DNA from: a virus
Virus record (IMG/VR): IMGVR_UViG_3300033182_000528
Coordinates: 1-30,413 of that record
Direction: 5' to 3' (one strand)
Length of the DNA: 30,413 nucleotides
Within the stretch, counting starts at the first letter, position 1. Each line of letters begins with the position of its first letter. Below the pieces are notes generated by a model. It was not told the origin of the DNA, searched no databases, and was given only the letters and a program-made list of their open reading frames with translations. Of the stretch, positions 22,766-29,828 are shown piece after piece. Both the position numbers and the translations under genes were made by a program.

Positions 22766-24268
22766 CTACTCTTCGTCCGATCCCAAAAGTCCCGCCAGTC
22801 CAACCGCCCCCACAGGAACGGCCAGAGGTTGCGCGCGACGGGCAAAATTCTTGAACACCTGTTTCTTGGTCAGGCCGCGCTCTTCGGCCCGCTTCGCCAG
22901 GATGTCGTTAAAGATTTCCATGAACGTGCGCTGCGACCCGAGATCGACGCCGGTGTCGGCAGCCGCGCCCATCCAAAACGCCGCCTGCAATTGCGGGCCG
23001 GTCATGCCCATCTCTTTGGCGAGCTCGTTCACAAAACCTTCGAATGCTTTGTACTCATTATCGGCGGGCATATCGTCCCAAGCCGACTTGATTTTTTCAT
23101 CCTTGATGAAATCAAACATACCCTCGACCGGGTCCGCCGCCTTCACCTTCTTGGAGCCCTTCTTGCCCAGGACCGCGGCCTTGGCGTTAAAGTTATATGC
23201 TGGCTTACCGTTGACTGTGCGCTCAGAGAGAAACGGCTCGACAGCGTCGCCAAACCGATCCCGTAATTTCTCGAGCGTCTCTTTTGAGATCTCCGCCGAC
23301 CCATGCAGAAACGCGGGGTCGTCCGACATCATCGACATCAACCGCATAAAGTGCTTGTCCGCCGCAATGTTCTGATGCCCACCCAATAACGACTGCGCGA
23401 AGCCTCGAGGCTTGGGGTTCAGTTTCGGGTCCGCCGTTGCGCCCCAATTACCAGAATAGTAATTACCGACGTTCTTCGCCTGGTTCTTCTGCATCTTGTG
23501 GCCGTAGCCGGACCCCTTCGGCGGGAGCATGTCACCGGCAATCAACTCGTCGGTCTTGTAAGCCAGAGCGCCGGGGCCGCCGTTATGACCAGGGGCGTTC
23601 TCGGTGAAGTAATACGACGCGTTCCGCAAATTAGGCTCAACCTTGGAGCCGGTCGAAGTCGCGCCGACGAGCATGATGTATTCACGCCACGCCTTGTCGC
23701 CTTCCTTCTTTCCGAGTTCTTTTATGAACATGTCGCGGAGGTCTTCGGTATTATACCACTCGCGCCCGACATCCTCACCGGCGCGAACAATGCGGCGCAT
23801 GTCGTCGGCCAGTTCCGGATGCTCATGATAGCGGGTCATTAACCTCTGAATACGAGCGGAATCCCCCTTGGGGGCCATATGCCGGACCAGAGAATATTCC
23901 GTCCGGTCAGGCGCGGCACCCTTCGGAGACGGGAGACCCATCGCCGAGCGCATCGGCGCGACGGTTCCCGGCCATGCCATCATAGCAAGAGACGTGGGGG
24001 CCAGTATGCCGTGCAACGCAGCGTTCTTGTAATTTCCGGCCTTCAAATTCGGCATAATCTGCCCAGCGTCGTAGACCATAGCCTCAACGTCACCGGCGAC
24101 CGTAAACTGTGGGGCCGCCAAAACAGCCGGAAGCGCCGGACCCAACAACCCACGCGCAGCCTTCTCAGGCCTGGTCACGACATCAGTGACGATGTCCAGC
24201 AAGCCTCGAGGCATACGCTTCAGCGCAGACCACGAATCCGAAAAATATGTGTCCCAAGGAGACGGCAT
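22766..24268 (-). CDS. Unknown large phage protein between terminase and portal, 500 aa
   Basis: I cannot name this protein with confidence. The N-terminal 100 residues are hydrophobic/alanine-rich (AARGLLGPALPAVLAAPQF), the middle has helical charged segments, and a stretch near 280-310 reads KPRGFAQSLLGGHQNIAADKHFMRLMSMM. A final region has GPQLQAAFWMGAAADTGVDLG, then a hydrophobic tail. The HQNIAADKH and AFWMG segments recall an uncharacterised domain seen in other podovirus proteins. It may be a virion protein. A GAGG site precedes the start. Confidence 0.55.
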   Translation of the reverse strand: MPSPWDTYFSDSWSALKRMPRGLLDIVTDVVTRPEKAARGLLGPALPAVLAAPQFTVAGDVEAMVYDAGQIMPNLKAGNYKNAALHGILAPTSLAMMAWPGTVAPMRSAMGLPSPKGAAPDRTEYSLVRHMAPKGDSARIQRLMTRYHEHPELADDMRRIVRAGEDVGREWYNTEDLRDMFIKELGKKEGDKAWREYIMLVGATSTGSKVEPNLRNASYYFTENAPGHNGGPGALAYKTDELIAGDMLPPKGSGYGHKMQKNQAKNVGNYYSGNWGATADPKLNPKPRGFAQSLLGGHQNIAADKHFMRLMSMMSDDPAFLHGSAEISKETLEKLRDRFGDAVEPFLSERTVNGKPAYNFNAKAAVLGKKGSKKVKAADPVEGMFDFIKDEKIKSAWDDMPADNEYKAFEGFVNELAKEMGMTGPQLQAAFWMGAAADTGVDLGSQRTFMEIFNDILAKRAEERGLTKKQVFKNFARRAQPLAVPVGAVGLAGLLGSDEE

Positions 24269-24281
24269 CTAATACAAAACC

Positions 24282-25607
24282 TCAAACAAATTGTCCAGAG
24301 TTGGGATACTCAATCTTTTGCGCCCACGGCTTACGATACGCGCCAAACGACGACATACCTTCCCGGTAACCGACCGCCAAATATCTGAAAGCGTCCGCAA
24401 AGTGCGAGTTATCATCATGAAGCGGAAGCCCCGAACTCTCTTTAACCCTATAATGCCGTAGCGCCTTCAATCCCTCGGCGCAGTTCTCAGCATCAAACCA
24501 ACAACGCGGCAATATCGCCCGAACCGCCTCAATCCCTTCCGCCACTTTCCGCATCGGAACGATCGTCGGCATAATCCCCAGCTGCCGCAAAATATCCGAC
24601 CGCCTCTGAGCCGAAGCGGCTAAAACCCGAGAATCGGTATCATGGGGGAATAAATGATCACCGTAGGAATAACCCCTATCAAAAGCACGCTGCTGCAAAA
24701 CCTGTACATAATGCGCCAAACCCTCCCCCGACGCTTGATAGCAGTCGATGATCCGTATCGAGGCACCGGCAGACTCCTGCCAGAAAAAACACGACGTTTT
24801 ATCCCGCACCCCAAGATCCCAGGCCGTATTTACCAGCATCGTCTCGTCGTGCGGAACGTTGCCAATCCGCTCTTCAGCCTCGGCCTTGCTCAACAACTCG
24901 CCGTAATACGCCCCGGTAATATGAGCCCCAAAATCGCAGAGCAGCTCTTGCCTAAATTCATTGTCCGACATTTGCGACCGGAGCTCGTCGAGCTCAGTCT
25001 CAGACAAAACACCCGTCTTGTCCGCCGGGAATATGCAGGCATACCAATCCGGATTGCCCGCCTTCACCTCATCAAGCGCCTGGTCGTAAACGGCCTTAAA
25101 CGCGTCCTCACCCTTCGGCGTGCCTATCCAGGTGCATTTGCCCCGCCGGTCAGCCAAGGCAGGCCTCACAATCTGAGGAAACACCTTCGCGGGGATGTCG
25201 GCGTATTCATCAAAAACGACGGCGTCGAGGTAAAGGCCGCGAATCTGCTCACTGGACTCGTTGGAGCCGGACAACAAATGGATCGTGACCTTGTTATTCT
25301 TCCCAAGCGGAAATTCGCATCGCAGTTTGGCGGCGTTGTATTTGACGCCAGGGAAGACCGACGTGGCTTGCTTTAAATACTCAAAAGCGACCCGCTCAAC
25401 TTGTGAGAACGTCGGCGCTATAAAGGCCCCTTGGGGGTTCTTGTGGGGGCACTCCACTAAAGCTCGAACGAGCCAGTGAATTGCCATAAACGTCTTCCCA
25501 AAACGGCGGTGACAAATCGCAACATTCCAGCGCCGCGCGTTCTCGTGAAACTGCTTTTGCAGCGGTCGCGGGGTGTAGTCGATCGTCAGTCTTTTTATTT
25601 CGGCCAT
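24282..25607 (-). CDS. terL: Terminase large subunit, 441 aa
   Basis: The packaging motor. The ATPase part has an arginine-rich Walker A, C32-HRRFGK-T39, and Walker B ending VVFDE (D133-E134), then a coupling TWIGTPKGED segment. The nuclease part shows WDLGVRDKTSC, PHDTDSR and HDDNSHFADAFRYL with the acidic residues expected for an RNase H-like fold. The start is ATG at 25607, inside the end of a 42-aa gene; TTG at 25640 is possible but less likely given that overlap. Confidence 0.9.
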   Translation of the reverse strand: MAEIKRLTIDYTPRPLQKQFHENARRWNVAICHRRFGKTFMAIHWLVRALVECPHKNPQGAFIAPTFSQVERVAFEYLKQATSVFPGVKYNAAKLRCEFPLGKNNKVTIHLLSGSNESSEQIRGLYLDAVVFDEYADIPAKVFPQIVRPALADRRGKCTWIGTPKGEDAFKAVYDQALDEVKAGNPDWYACIFPADKTGVLSETELDELRSQMSDNEFRQELLCDFGAHITGAYYGELLSKAEAEERIGNVPHDETMLVNTAWDLGVRDKTSCFFWQESAGASIRIIDCYQASGEGLAHYVQVLQQRAFDRGYSYGDHLFPHDTDSRVLAASAQRRSDILRQLGIMPTIVPMRKVAEGIEAVRAILPRCWFDAENCAEGLKALRHYRVKESSGLPLHDDNSHFADAFRYLAVGYREGMSSFGAYRKPWAQKIEYPNSGQFV

Positions 25608-25723
25608 TCGATGTGGTGCCGATGTCCGCAACGCACGCAAGCGCCCAACGCGGTGTTGTCAGGCTGCCTATCCTCAATCGGTTTATAGGTGTGGCCTATC
25701 AGCCAACAGAGCCAATTGAACAT
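25595..25723 (-). CDS. 42-aa zinc-knuckle microprotein (DUF1660-like)
   Basis: An ORF starts at ATG 25723, three bases after the upstream stop, and ends TAA at 25595, overlapping the terL start by 13 bases. It begins MFNWLCWLIGHTYKPIE and ends ACVRCGHRHHIEWPK: a GH after a cysteine, then CxxCGH, the pattern of the small DUF1660-type prophage proteins. Cysteines and histidines could bind one zinc. It is too short for most gene callers. Tight packing between neighbours supports it. Confidence 0.65.
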   Translation of the reverse strand: MFNWLCWLIGHTYKPIEDRQPDNTALGACVRCGHRHHIEWPK

Positions 25724-25725
25724 AG

Positions 25726-25932
25726 CTAGGGTGTCGGGGTTTCGCGGATAGTTAAAACAAGACGCGTGGAACCGTTTCCGCGCATCGGGGCGACGGTCGA
25801 GGGGCCGACGGGGAGCGGGCCGTCCTGGGCCTCTGAATACGCCCTGAGAGCGGCGATGACCTCGTTCCAGGTGAACGATACCTTTGTCATAGGACGTTCT
25901 GAGCGGGCCGGTGTGCGGTTCCTGTTAGGCAT
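25726..25932 (-). CDS. Hypothetical protein, 68 aa
   Basis: Start at ATG 25932 shares a base with the preceding stop (TAATG); an internal ATG at 25890 (MTKVSFTW) could be used instead. It has a helical segment (NEVIAALRAYSEAQDG) then GSTRLVLTIRE. Not recognised. It lies in the segment between small and large terminase genes. Confidence 0.5.
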   Translation of the reverse strand: MPNRNRTPARSERPMTKVSFTWNEVIAALRAYSEAQDGPLPVGPSTVAPMRGNGSTRLVLTIRETPTP

Positions 25933-26114
25933 TAGTGGATCGATCCTGTCGGGTTGAAGTCTGGGTCCATGCTTTTGGCGAAGCCCCTCGCGAACTCGTC
26001 GGCGGCCTCCGGTGTGTGGCAACCGATGACGATGTGCACCTCATGGGCGACCGTACCGTCTTCCAATTCGATGTCGATGAGGTCGATCCTCATCAATCTG
26101 GGGTCGTCTTCCAT
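25932..26114 (-). CDS. Hypothetical protein, 60 aa
   Basis: ATG at 26114 (a second possible start lies seven codons in). The sequence LIDIELEDGTVAHEVHIVIGCHTPEAADEFARGFAKSMD suggests a small alpha/beta fold. Not recognised. It is the first gene after the 250-base leader that carries a promoter-like site, and is coupled to the next gene by TAATG. Confidence 0.5.
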   Translation of the reverse strand: MEDDPRLMRIDLIDIELEDGTVAHEVHIVIGCHTPEAADEFARGFAKSMDPDFNPTGSIH

Positions 26115-26159
26115 AGGTTGTTTTGACCTGTCCGTTTGTATCCTACCATCTCCGCCGAC

Positions 26160-26179
26160 GCCGCCGGTCGGCCAGCGGC
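26160..26179 (-). promoter_or_regulatory. Stable leader hairpin upstream of terL segment
   Basis: On the minus strand GCCGCTGG-CCGA-CCGGCGGC forms an eight-pair stem (one G-T wobble) with a four-base loop. There is no T-run after it, so it is probably not a simple terminator. It lies about 45 bases before the 60-aa ORF, inside a leader that could run from the promoter-like site near 26309-26337. Confidence 0.4.
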
Positions 26180-26308
26180 TTGCGGGGGTTGCAGGAAGGG
26201 GGTGCCTTCGCTACCTGGAGGTGTAATGAGAGCCGGGTTCGCCAGATTTTCGCGGTAAATGGTTAACGCGAGGCATTAAGTATTGTGTAATATCAATGGG
26301 TTAGCGGT

Positions 26309-26337
26309 ATATTGTCGCATAATATGTATTATGACAA
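26309..26337 (-). promoter_or_regulatory. Promoter-like site with embedded palindromic operator
   Basis: On the minus strand TTGTCA (26337-26332) and CAATAT (26314-26309) are spaced by 17 bases. Between them lies a perfect inverted repeat CATAATA-TG-TATTATG (26318-26333) whose dyad extends imperfectly as TTGTC/GACAA. A regulator bound there would block polymerase. It is in the 250-base, AT-rich gap after terS, placed to drive terL and downstream virion genes. Confidence 0.45.
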
Positions 26338-26365
26338 AATGTGATCTGCATGACATTCCGGCCGT

Positions 26366-26845
26366 TTACGCGCGCGAGGTTTGTGTTTCTTCTGCTCGAT
26401 TTTCGCGCTCAGATACGACGGGATCGATGCGCTGCTTCACATCTTCCGGTTGAGGTTTGTTCTCTTGATCCTCATCTGCCCAACCGATTGAGAACTGTCC
26501 GACGGCACCAGATAGTTCGACGTTCGTCTTGTTCTCAGGCTTGAACGCAGCTAACAGTTTCTCAGCCTTCCATCGATAATGGTTCAGCGTCTTGTCAGCT
26601 TTGAGTATCTCGTCGCGGGTCTGAGCCGCTTCCATCAAATCCTCAGAGCGTTGAAGCATCGCCTCAACATTGCGAAGCAACGCGTCTTGATACTCACGCT
26701 GCAAGTCTGGATCGTTCTTGCGCCAGGCCCAAAATCGAGATTGGTCAGGGTATTCACCTTGGGCGTTGCAGATTTTATTGAGCGGTTCACCGTTGGCAAA
26801 CCGATCCAATATCTTCTCAATAATCTCCGGGCAGCGCTTGGTCAT
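26366..26845 (-). CDS. terS: Terminase small subunit, 159 aa
   Basis: DNA-recognition partner of the large subunit. The N-terminal part has a helix-turn-helix-like pattern (EIIEKILDRFANGEPLNKICNAQGEYPDQSRFWAWRKNDPDLQREYQDA) typical of small terminases. A helical middle (LMEAAQTRDEILKADKTLNHYRWKAEKLL) and a polar, acidic tail follow. ATG at 26845. It lies upstream of terL, separated by three small genes and a leader. Confidence 0.78.
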   Translation of the reverse strand: MTKRCPEIIEKILDRFANGEPLNKICNAQGEYPDQSRFWAWRKNDPDLQREYQDALLRNVEAMLQRSEDLMEAAQTRDEILKADKTLNHYRWKAEKLLAAFKPENKTNVELSGAVGQFSIGWADEDQENKPQPEDVKQRIDPVVSERENRAEETQTSRA

Positions 26846-26939
26846 CCTCGTTTCCCAAATGAAAATGGACGCCGCCAGAATTTAGGCGCACGTCCTCGCC
26901 CGTGTCTATATCAGAAATATGGTTGGGGCGAAACCCCAC
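26817..26939 (-). CDS. Possible 40-aa protein overlapping terS start
   Basis: A GTG-started frame (26939) encodes 40 residues with a soluble, mixed composition (HISDIDTGEDVRLNSGG, then LGNEDDQALPGDY) and overlaps the first 29 bases of terS. There is no good ribosome-binding site. It fills the gap between terS and the 15-aa ORF. Candidate only. Confidence 0.28.
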   Translation of the reverse strand: MGFRPNHISDIDTGEDVRLNSGGVHFHLGNEDDQALPGDY

Positions 26940-26942
26940 GAA

Positions 26943-26990
26943 CTAAATTAAATGAACAATGAGCTCAACGACCAGCATGATCAGGTCCAT
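26943..26990 (-). CDS. 15-aa hydrophobic micropeptide
   Basis: A perfect Shine-Dalgarno (GGAGG) lies five bases before ATG at 26990. The frame encodes MDLIMLVVELIVHLI then stops. The product would be a short amphipathic membrane helix with two acidic residues and one histidine. It starts about 20 bases after the preceding gene's stop. The ribosome-binding site is the main evidence; it could instead be a translated leader for terS expression. Confidence 0.4.
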   Translation of the reverse strand: MDLIMLVVELIVHLI

Positions 26991-27010
26991 AATACCCTCC
27001 AATATCTCTG

Positions 27011-27418
27011 CTAAAATACTCTCAGACTTTCCTTCATCAATGGTAGCGGACAGTACGACCCTTCGACAATGCAATCCACGACCATCGTCAATCCTCGAGA
27101 TCCGAACCGTCCGATCATCACAGTTGACCAAACCATATAACGCTTGACCTCCGGAGGCTCTCGCTCGTCATCGACAACTCGGTTGTGCCGTCCGCCGGGC
27201 GCATCCAACTCGAGATAGTTCACGCCCTTCTGGTCAACGTCCGATCGAATATACTTCACCGCCTTGCGGATCATGAACGCCGATTCCAACAACACCGAAT
27301 TGAGTTTCTTGCTCTCAGCCCACTCGAGCAGCGGTTCGGGCTTGGCTCTCAGCCGCGTCTCGTCGGTCGCGAACTGATACGGTTCCTGTGATACTTCGCT
27401 TAAATCGAGGTCAGACAT
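27011..27418 (-). CDS. Paralogue B of an unknown early-operon pair, 135 aa
   Basis: ATG at 27418 has GAGG six bases upstream and overlaps the preceding stop by eight bases; the longer frame to 27523 is rejected for that reason. Its pattern LLEWAESKKLNS...IRKAVKYIRSD and EPPEVKRYMVWSTVMIGRFGSRG matches the gene at 28158-28592 along its length. The fold appears helical. It lies upstream of terS, a position often used by late-gene regulators, but no DNA-binding motif is certain. Confidence 0.7.
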   Translation of the reverse strand: MSDLDLSEVSQEPYQFATDETRLRAKPEPLLEWAESKKLNSVLLESAFMIRKAVKYIRSDVDQKGVNYLELDAPGGRHNRVVDDEREPPEVKRYMVWSTVMIGRFGSRGLTMVVDCIVEGSYCPLPLMKESLRVF

Positions 27419-27794
27419 CCAACACCTCATGCTCAAAATAAAACTCAACCTTGGGCCAGTCTCTCTCTTGCAAGTCGAGCGCCAGGCGTCTGATCCAGTC
27501 GGGGTCGAACCCCGCAAAATCACAGACCATCCGGAAGTCTTCGTGGTCTTCGGTCAGCCACTCCTGCGCGTCCATCTTGTCCTGGCGTCGTATCTTGCGC
27601 TCTCTGAGATAAGTCCTGCGCCGCTTCTCAAACCGTTCTTGGTTCTCGCCGTGCTTCTTCACCGGGTAGACGAACCCGAGCGGTCTGGTCGCGTCGGCAA
27701 TGAGCCGGTAGATCACCGCCTGCCATAATCTACGGTCTCGGCTGTAATCTTCGCTGTGTTCCTGTCCGTCGTTTAAACTGCTGCGCCATTTCAT
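27411..27794 (-). CDS. Hypothetical early protein, 127 aa
   Basis: ATG at 27794 overlaps the previous stop (ATGA). It contains DRRLWQAVIYRLIADA, a basic ERFEKRRRTYLRERKIRRQDKMDAQEWL stretch, then DFRMVCDFAGFDPDWIRRLA. The pattern WL...DF..VC..AG.DP..IR recurs in small proteins of alphaproteobacterial phages, whose function I do not know. Basic regions allow nucleic acid contact. Confidence 0.65.
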   Translation of the reverse strand: MKWRSSLNDGQEHSEDYSRDRRLWQAVIYRLIADATRPLGFVYPVKKHGENQERFEKRRRTYLRERKIRRQDKMDAQEWLTEDHEDFRMVCDFAGFDPDWIRRLALDLQERDWPKVEFYFEHEVLDV

Positions 27795-28147
27795 AGTGGA
27801 ATTTCGTCCCCCTTCTCCCAATCAATCTCCGGTTTCTGGATCGAAAGCAGTTCTGCGCCCGGGAACACATCCCGCGCCTCAGACACCACCGTGCCCCGCT
27901 CAAACGCTCCCACAATGCGTGAGATTTCTTTGAAGGTGACCACACGCACGCCGGCGCCCTCCTCGCTCCTGGCGTAACTGATCGCCTCTGCGTTATCTTT
28001 GAACAGGGCATAGGGCCGCCCGTCGTCATCGCGCCAGGTTTCAATCACGTTCGGGTCTATGGGCTTGGCGCCGAGTTTTGTGGCTTCTGCGTCCAGGGCC
28101 TTCCAGCCGCGCAACATCACCCCTGTTCGGTGCTTCACATCGTCCAC
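27791..28147 (-). CDS. Hypothetical early protein, 118 aa
   Basis: Start is GTG at 28147, ten bases after the preceding stop, with no clear ribosome-binding site; ATG at 28117 is the next option. The middle reads ETWRDDDGRPYALFKDNAEAISYARSEEGAGVRVVTFKEIS, suggesting a small alpha/beta protein. It sits between the two paralogues' flanking genes in the coupled early operon. Not recognised. Confidence 0.6.
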   Translation of the reverse strand: MDDVKHRTGVMLRGWKALDAEATKLGAKPIDPNVIETWRDDDGRPYALFKDNAEAISYARSEEGAGVRVVTFKEISRIVGAFERGTVVSEARDVFPGAELLSIQKPEIDWEKGDEIPL

Positions 28148-28157
28148 ATCATTCGCA

Positions 28158-28592
28158 TCAATACGCCCGCATGGCTAATCGGAACAGACTGTAATCGCAA
28201 GGCGTTCCATCTAGAATCGCATCTTGAACGCGGTACAGACCGGCATAGCCGACCCCCTTCCGCTCAATCAGGCTGCGGGACCAACTGAGATAACGGGAAA
28301 CCTCGGGCGGCTCCGGCTCGTCGCTCAACGACCCCCCGGACGAATGGGTGCGGTCTCCGTAGTATTGGGATTTTAACCCCGTCCCCTCCCGAACGATGCT
28401 GATCGCGTTTCGAATATCGGTGATAATATCCTCCCAGGTTGCCGGAAGCTTTCCAGATTCCGCCCAGATTAAAAGCTGGTCCGTCCGGGTGGCCAGCTTG
28501 CCCTTGGTGGTCAACATGGTCGCCCGGTCCATCGTCTCCGGCGTGACGAATGCGTAAGCGTCTTGGCTCTGTTCTGTTCGGTCTTCGATCAT
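28158..28592 (-). CDS. Paralogue A of an unknown early-operon pair, 144 aa
   Basis: ATG overlaps the preceding stop (ATGA). It shares with the gene at 27011-27418 the segments LL.WAES.KL, a helix with IRNAISIVRE versus IRKAVKYIRSD, and EPPEVSRYLSWSRSLIERKGVG versus EPPEVKRYMVWSTVMIGRFGSRG, ending DAILDGTPC versus DCIVEGSYC. The two are therefore homologous but diverged, separated by two unrelated genes. Function is unknown. Confidence 0.72.
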   Translation of the reverse strand: MIEDRTEQSQDAYAFVTPETMDRATMLTTKGKLATRTDQLLIWAESGKLPATWEDIITDIRNAISIVREGTGLKSQYYGDRTHSSGGSLSDEPEPPEVSRYLSWSRSLIERKGVGYAGLYRVQDAILDGTPCDYSLFRLAMRAY

Positions 28593-28765
28593 AGGTCATA
28601 CGCCTCCACCCCGTAGGGGATGGTTGCTATGCCAGCAGCAATTTCATCTCTCACCCTCTCCGGCAGGTGGCCCGTTGATCTAAACTGGAACTGGTCCCGT
28701 TCTCCGGCCCGCCTGTACCAACCGTTTGTTATTTCCGTGGCTCGGTTCAGTGCTTCGGTGTTCAT
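28589..28765 (-). CDS. Hypothetical early protein, 58 aa
   Basis: The start is ATG at 28765, with a perfect GGAGG five bases upstream and an ATGA overlap with the preceding stop, so the longer frame to 28807 is rejected. It has a helical N-terminus (MNTEALNRATEITNGWYRRAGE) and an ERVRDEIAAGIA helix. No family recognised. Confidence 0.68.
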   Translation of the reverse strand: MNTEALNRATEITNGWYRRAGERDQFQFRSTGHLPERVRDEIAAGIATIPYGVEAYDL

Positions 28766-29025
28766 GCCGCCCTCCGTATCGCGTTCTCGAACTCGCCATT
28801 GGCCCACCCCTTACTCGCAACGTCCTTTTTCCATTCGTTAATCCTCCAGTCATCCAGGGGAGGAATGTTGGGTTTCTGTCCCCGCTTCAGGGCGTCCGTG
28901 GCGTGGCGCACAAGGAACCTCTTGGCCTCCACAAACCACATTTCCTCATACGGTCGCGTTCCGTATTTCGCCAGATAATTCCGGGCGTACACCCGCGCCT
29001 CCTGTGCCATTTCGGACTGGTTCAT
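28762..29025 (-). CDS. Hypothetical early protein, 87 aa
   Basis: Overlaps neighbours at both ends by ATGA, with AAAGGTG before the start. Helical and basic, with YARNYLAKYGTRPYEEMWFVEAKRFLVRHATDALKRGQKP, then a tryptophan-containing DDWRINEWKKD. Not recognised; it immediately follows the DUF1376 gene. Confidence 0.65.
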   Translation of the reverse strand: MNQSEMAQEARVYARNYLAKYGTRPYEEMWFVEAKRFLVRHATDALKRGQKPNIPPLDDWRINEWKKDVASKGWANGEFENAIRRAA

Positions 29026-29828
29026 GCCGATTCACCTTTCGGAAAAAGTTTCTCAAACGCCCAATCCTCTCGGCGCTTCCAGGCCTCCAACACCTCATTG
29101 GCGTATGGCCACCCGGCGGTTTTTGCCAACTCCCGCGCACCCCGCTCCGCCTTCAGCTTTGTGAACTCCTCTTTGCCTTCAGGGGTTCCGGTATGCCCCA
29201 GCGCCGCAGCCTGCCGACACGCGGTCACCAGATACGCCACCCGCTTCCCCAGCGGCGGCGGGTCGCCACGCCCCACCACCTCGAATCCGTTGAAGAGGTC
29301 TTCAGGGGAGAATGACGCCAGGGGTGCCCGGTACAACGCCCCAGGGTTCTCGTTCCCTTCCAAAATCCACCCCTTGATTTCAGAAAAATCTGGAGGGGGC
29401 GGAGCCCCTATATCTTTTATCTGGTTATCTAGTTCCCTAGTTCGCATGTTCTGGGAACATGCTTCTGCATCGGCGGTTTCGTTATTTTTCAACGTCTTAG
29501 CACGCTCCAATGCCCATCTTTTCTCCGCTTTTTCTCGCGCATTCAGCGACTTTTCAGCCGCTTTTCGGAGAGTTTTCGTCGTTTTATCGTTTTTATAGTA
29601 CCCGTCCTCGACATAAATTTTACCCATTTCGATGAGTTCTTTTTTGATTGTTCGGAACTTCCGGGTGGAGCAATTACAGATGTGGGCGCACATCCTATCG
29701 TCGTCTGGGAGGGCCCCATCAAGGTCGTATAATTTCGTGATGAGGGTCACATATACCCCCCTCTGTTCGAGGGAAAGATTTTGAGTCCCTACTAGCCAAG
29801 CCTCTACATCCCATTGAGCAAATTTCAT
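29022..29828 (-). CDS. DUF1376-type phage replication protein, 268 aa
   Basis: The first 100 residues (MKFAQWDVEAWLVGTQNLSLEQRGVYVTLITKLYDLDGALPDDDRM) are the winged-helix-like DUF1376 domain found in phage replication modules. A basic helical linker with KSLNAREKAEKRWALERAK follows, then an acidic hinge and a C-terminal part of unknown fold. Initiation or replisome-loading help is inferred from family context. It overlaps the DnaA-like gene as TGATG, so the two are made together. Confidence 0.78.
   Translation of the reverse strand: MKFAQWDVEAWLVGTQNLSLEQRGVYVTLITKLYDLDGALPDDDRMCAHICNCSTRKFRTIKKELIEMGKIYVEDGYYKNDKTTKTLRKAAEKSLNAREKAEKRWALERAKTLKNNETADAEACSQNMRTRELDNQIKDIGAPPPPDFSEIKGWILEGNENPGALYRAPLASFSPEDLFNGFEVVGRGDPPPLGKRVAYLVTACRQAAALGHTGTPEGKEEFTKLKAERGARELAKTAGWPYANEVLEAWKRREDWAFEKLFPKGESA

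Noticed and set aside
22642-22845. N-terminal extension of the 80-aa gene before portal
   Set aside because: It would translate through a terminator-like hairpin and overlap the upstream gene; the internal ATG at 22641 has a proper ribosome-binding site.
26260-26285. CtrA-like TTAA...TTAA box
   Set aside because: The two TTAA units are nine bases apart rather than the seven of the known CtrA site.
28726-29598. 290-aa plus-strand frame
   Set aside because: Antisense to several overlapping early genes that have recognised domains and coupled starts; the product is serine/proline/arginine-rich.
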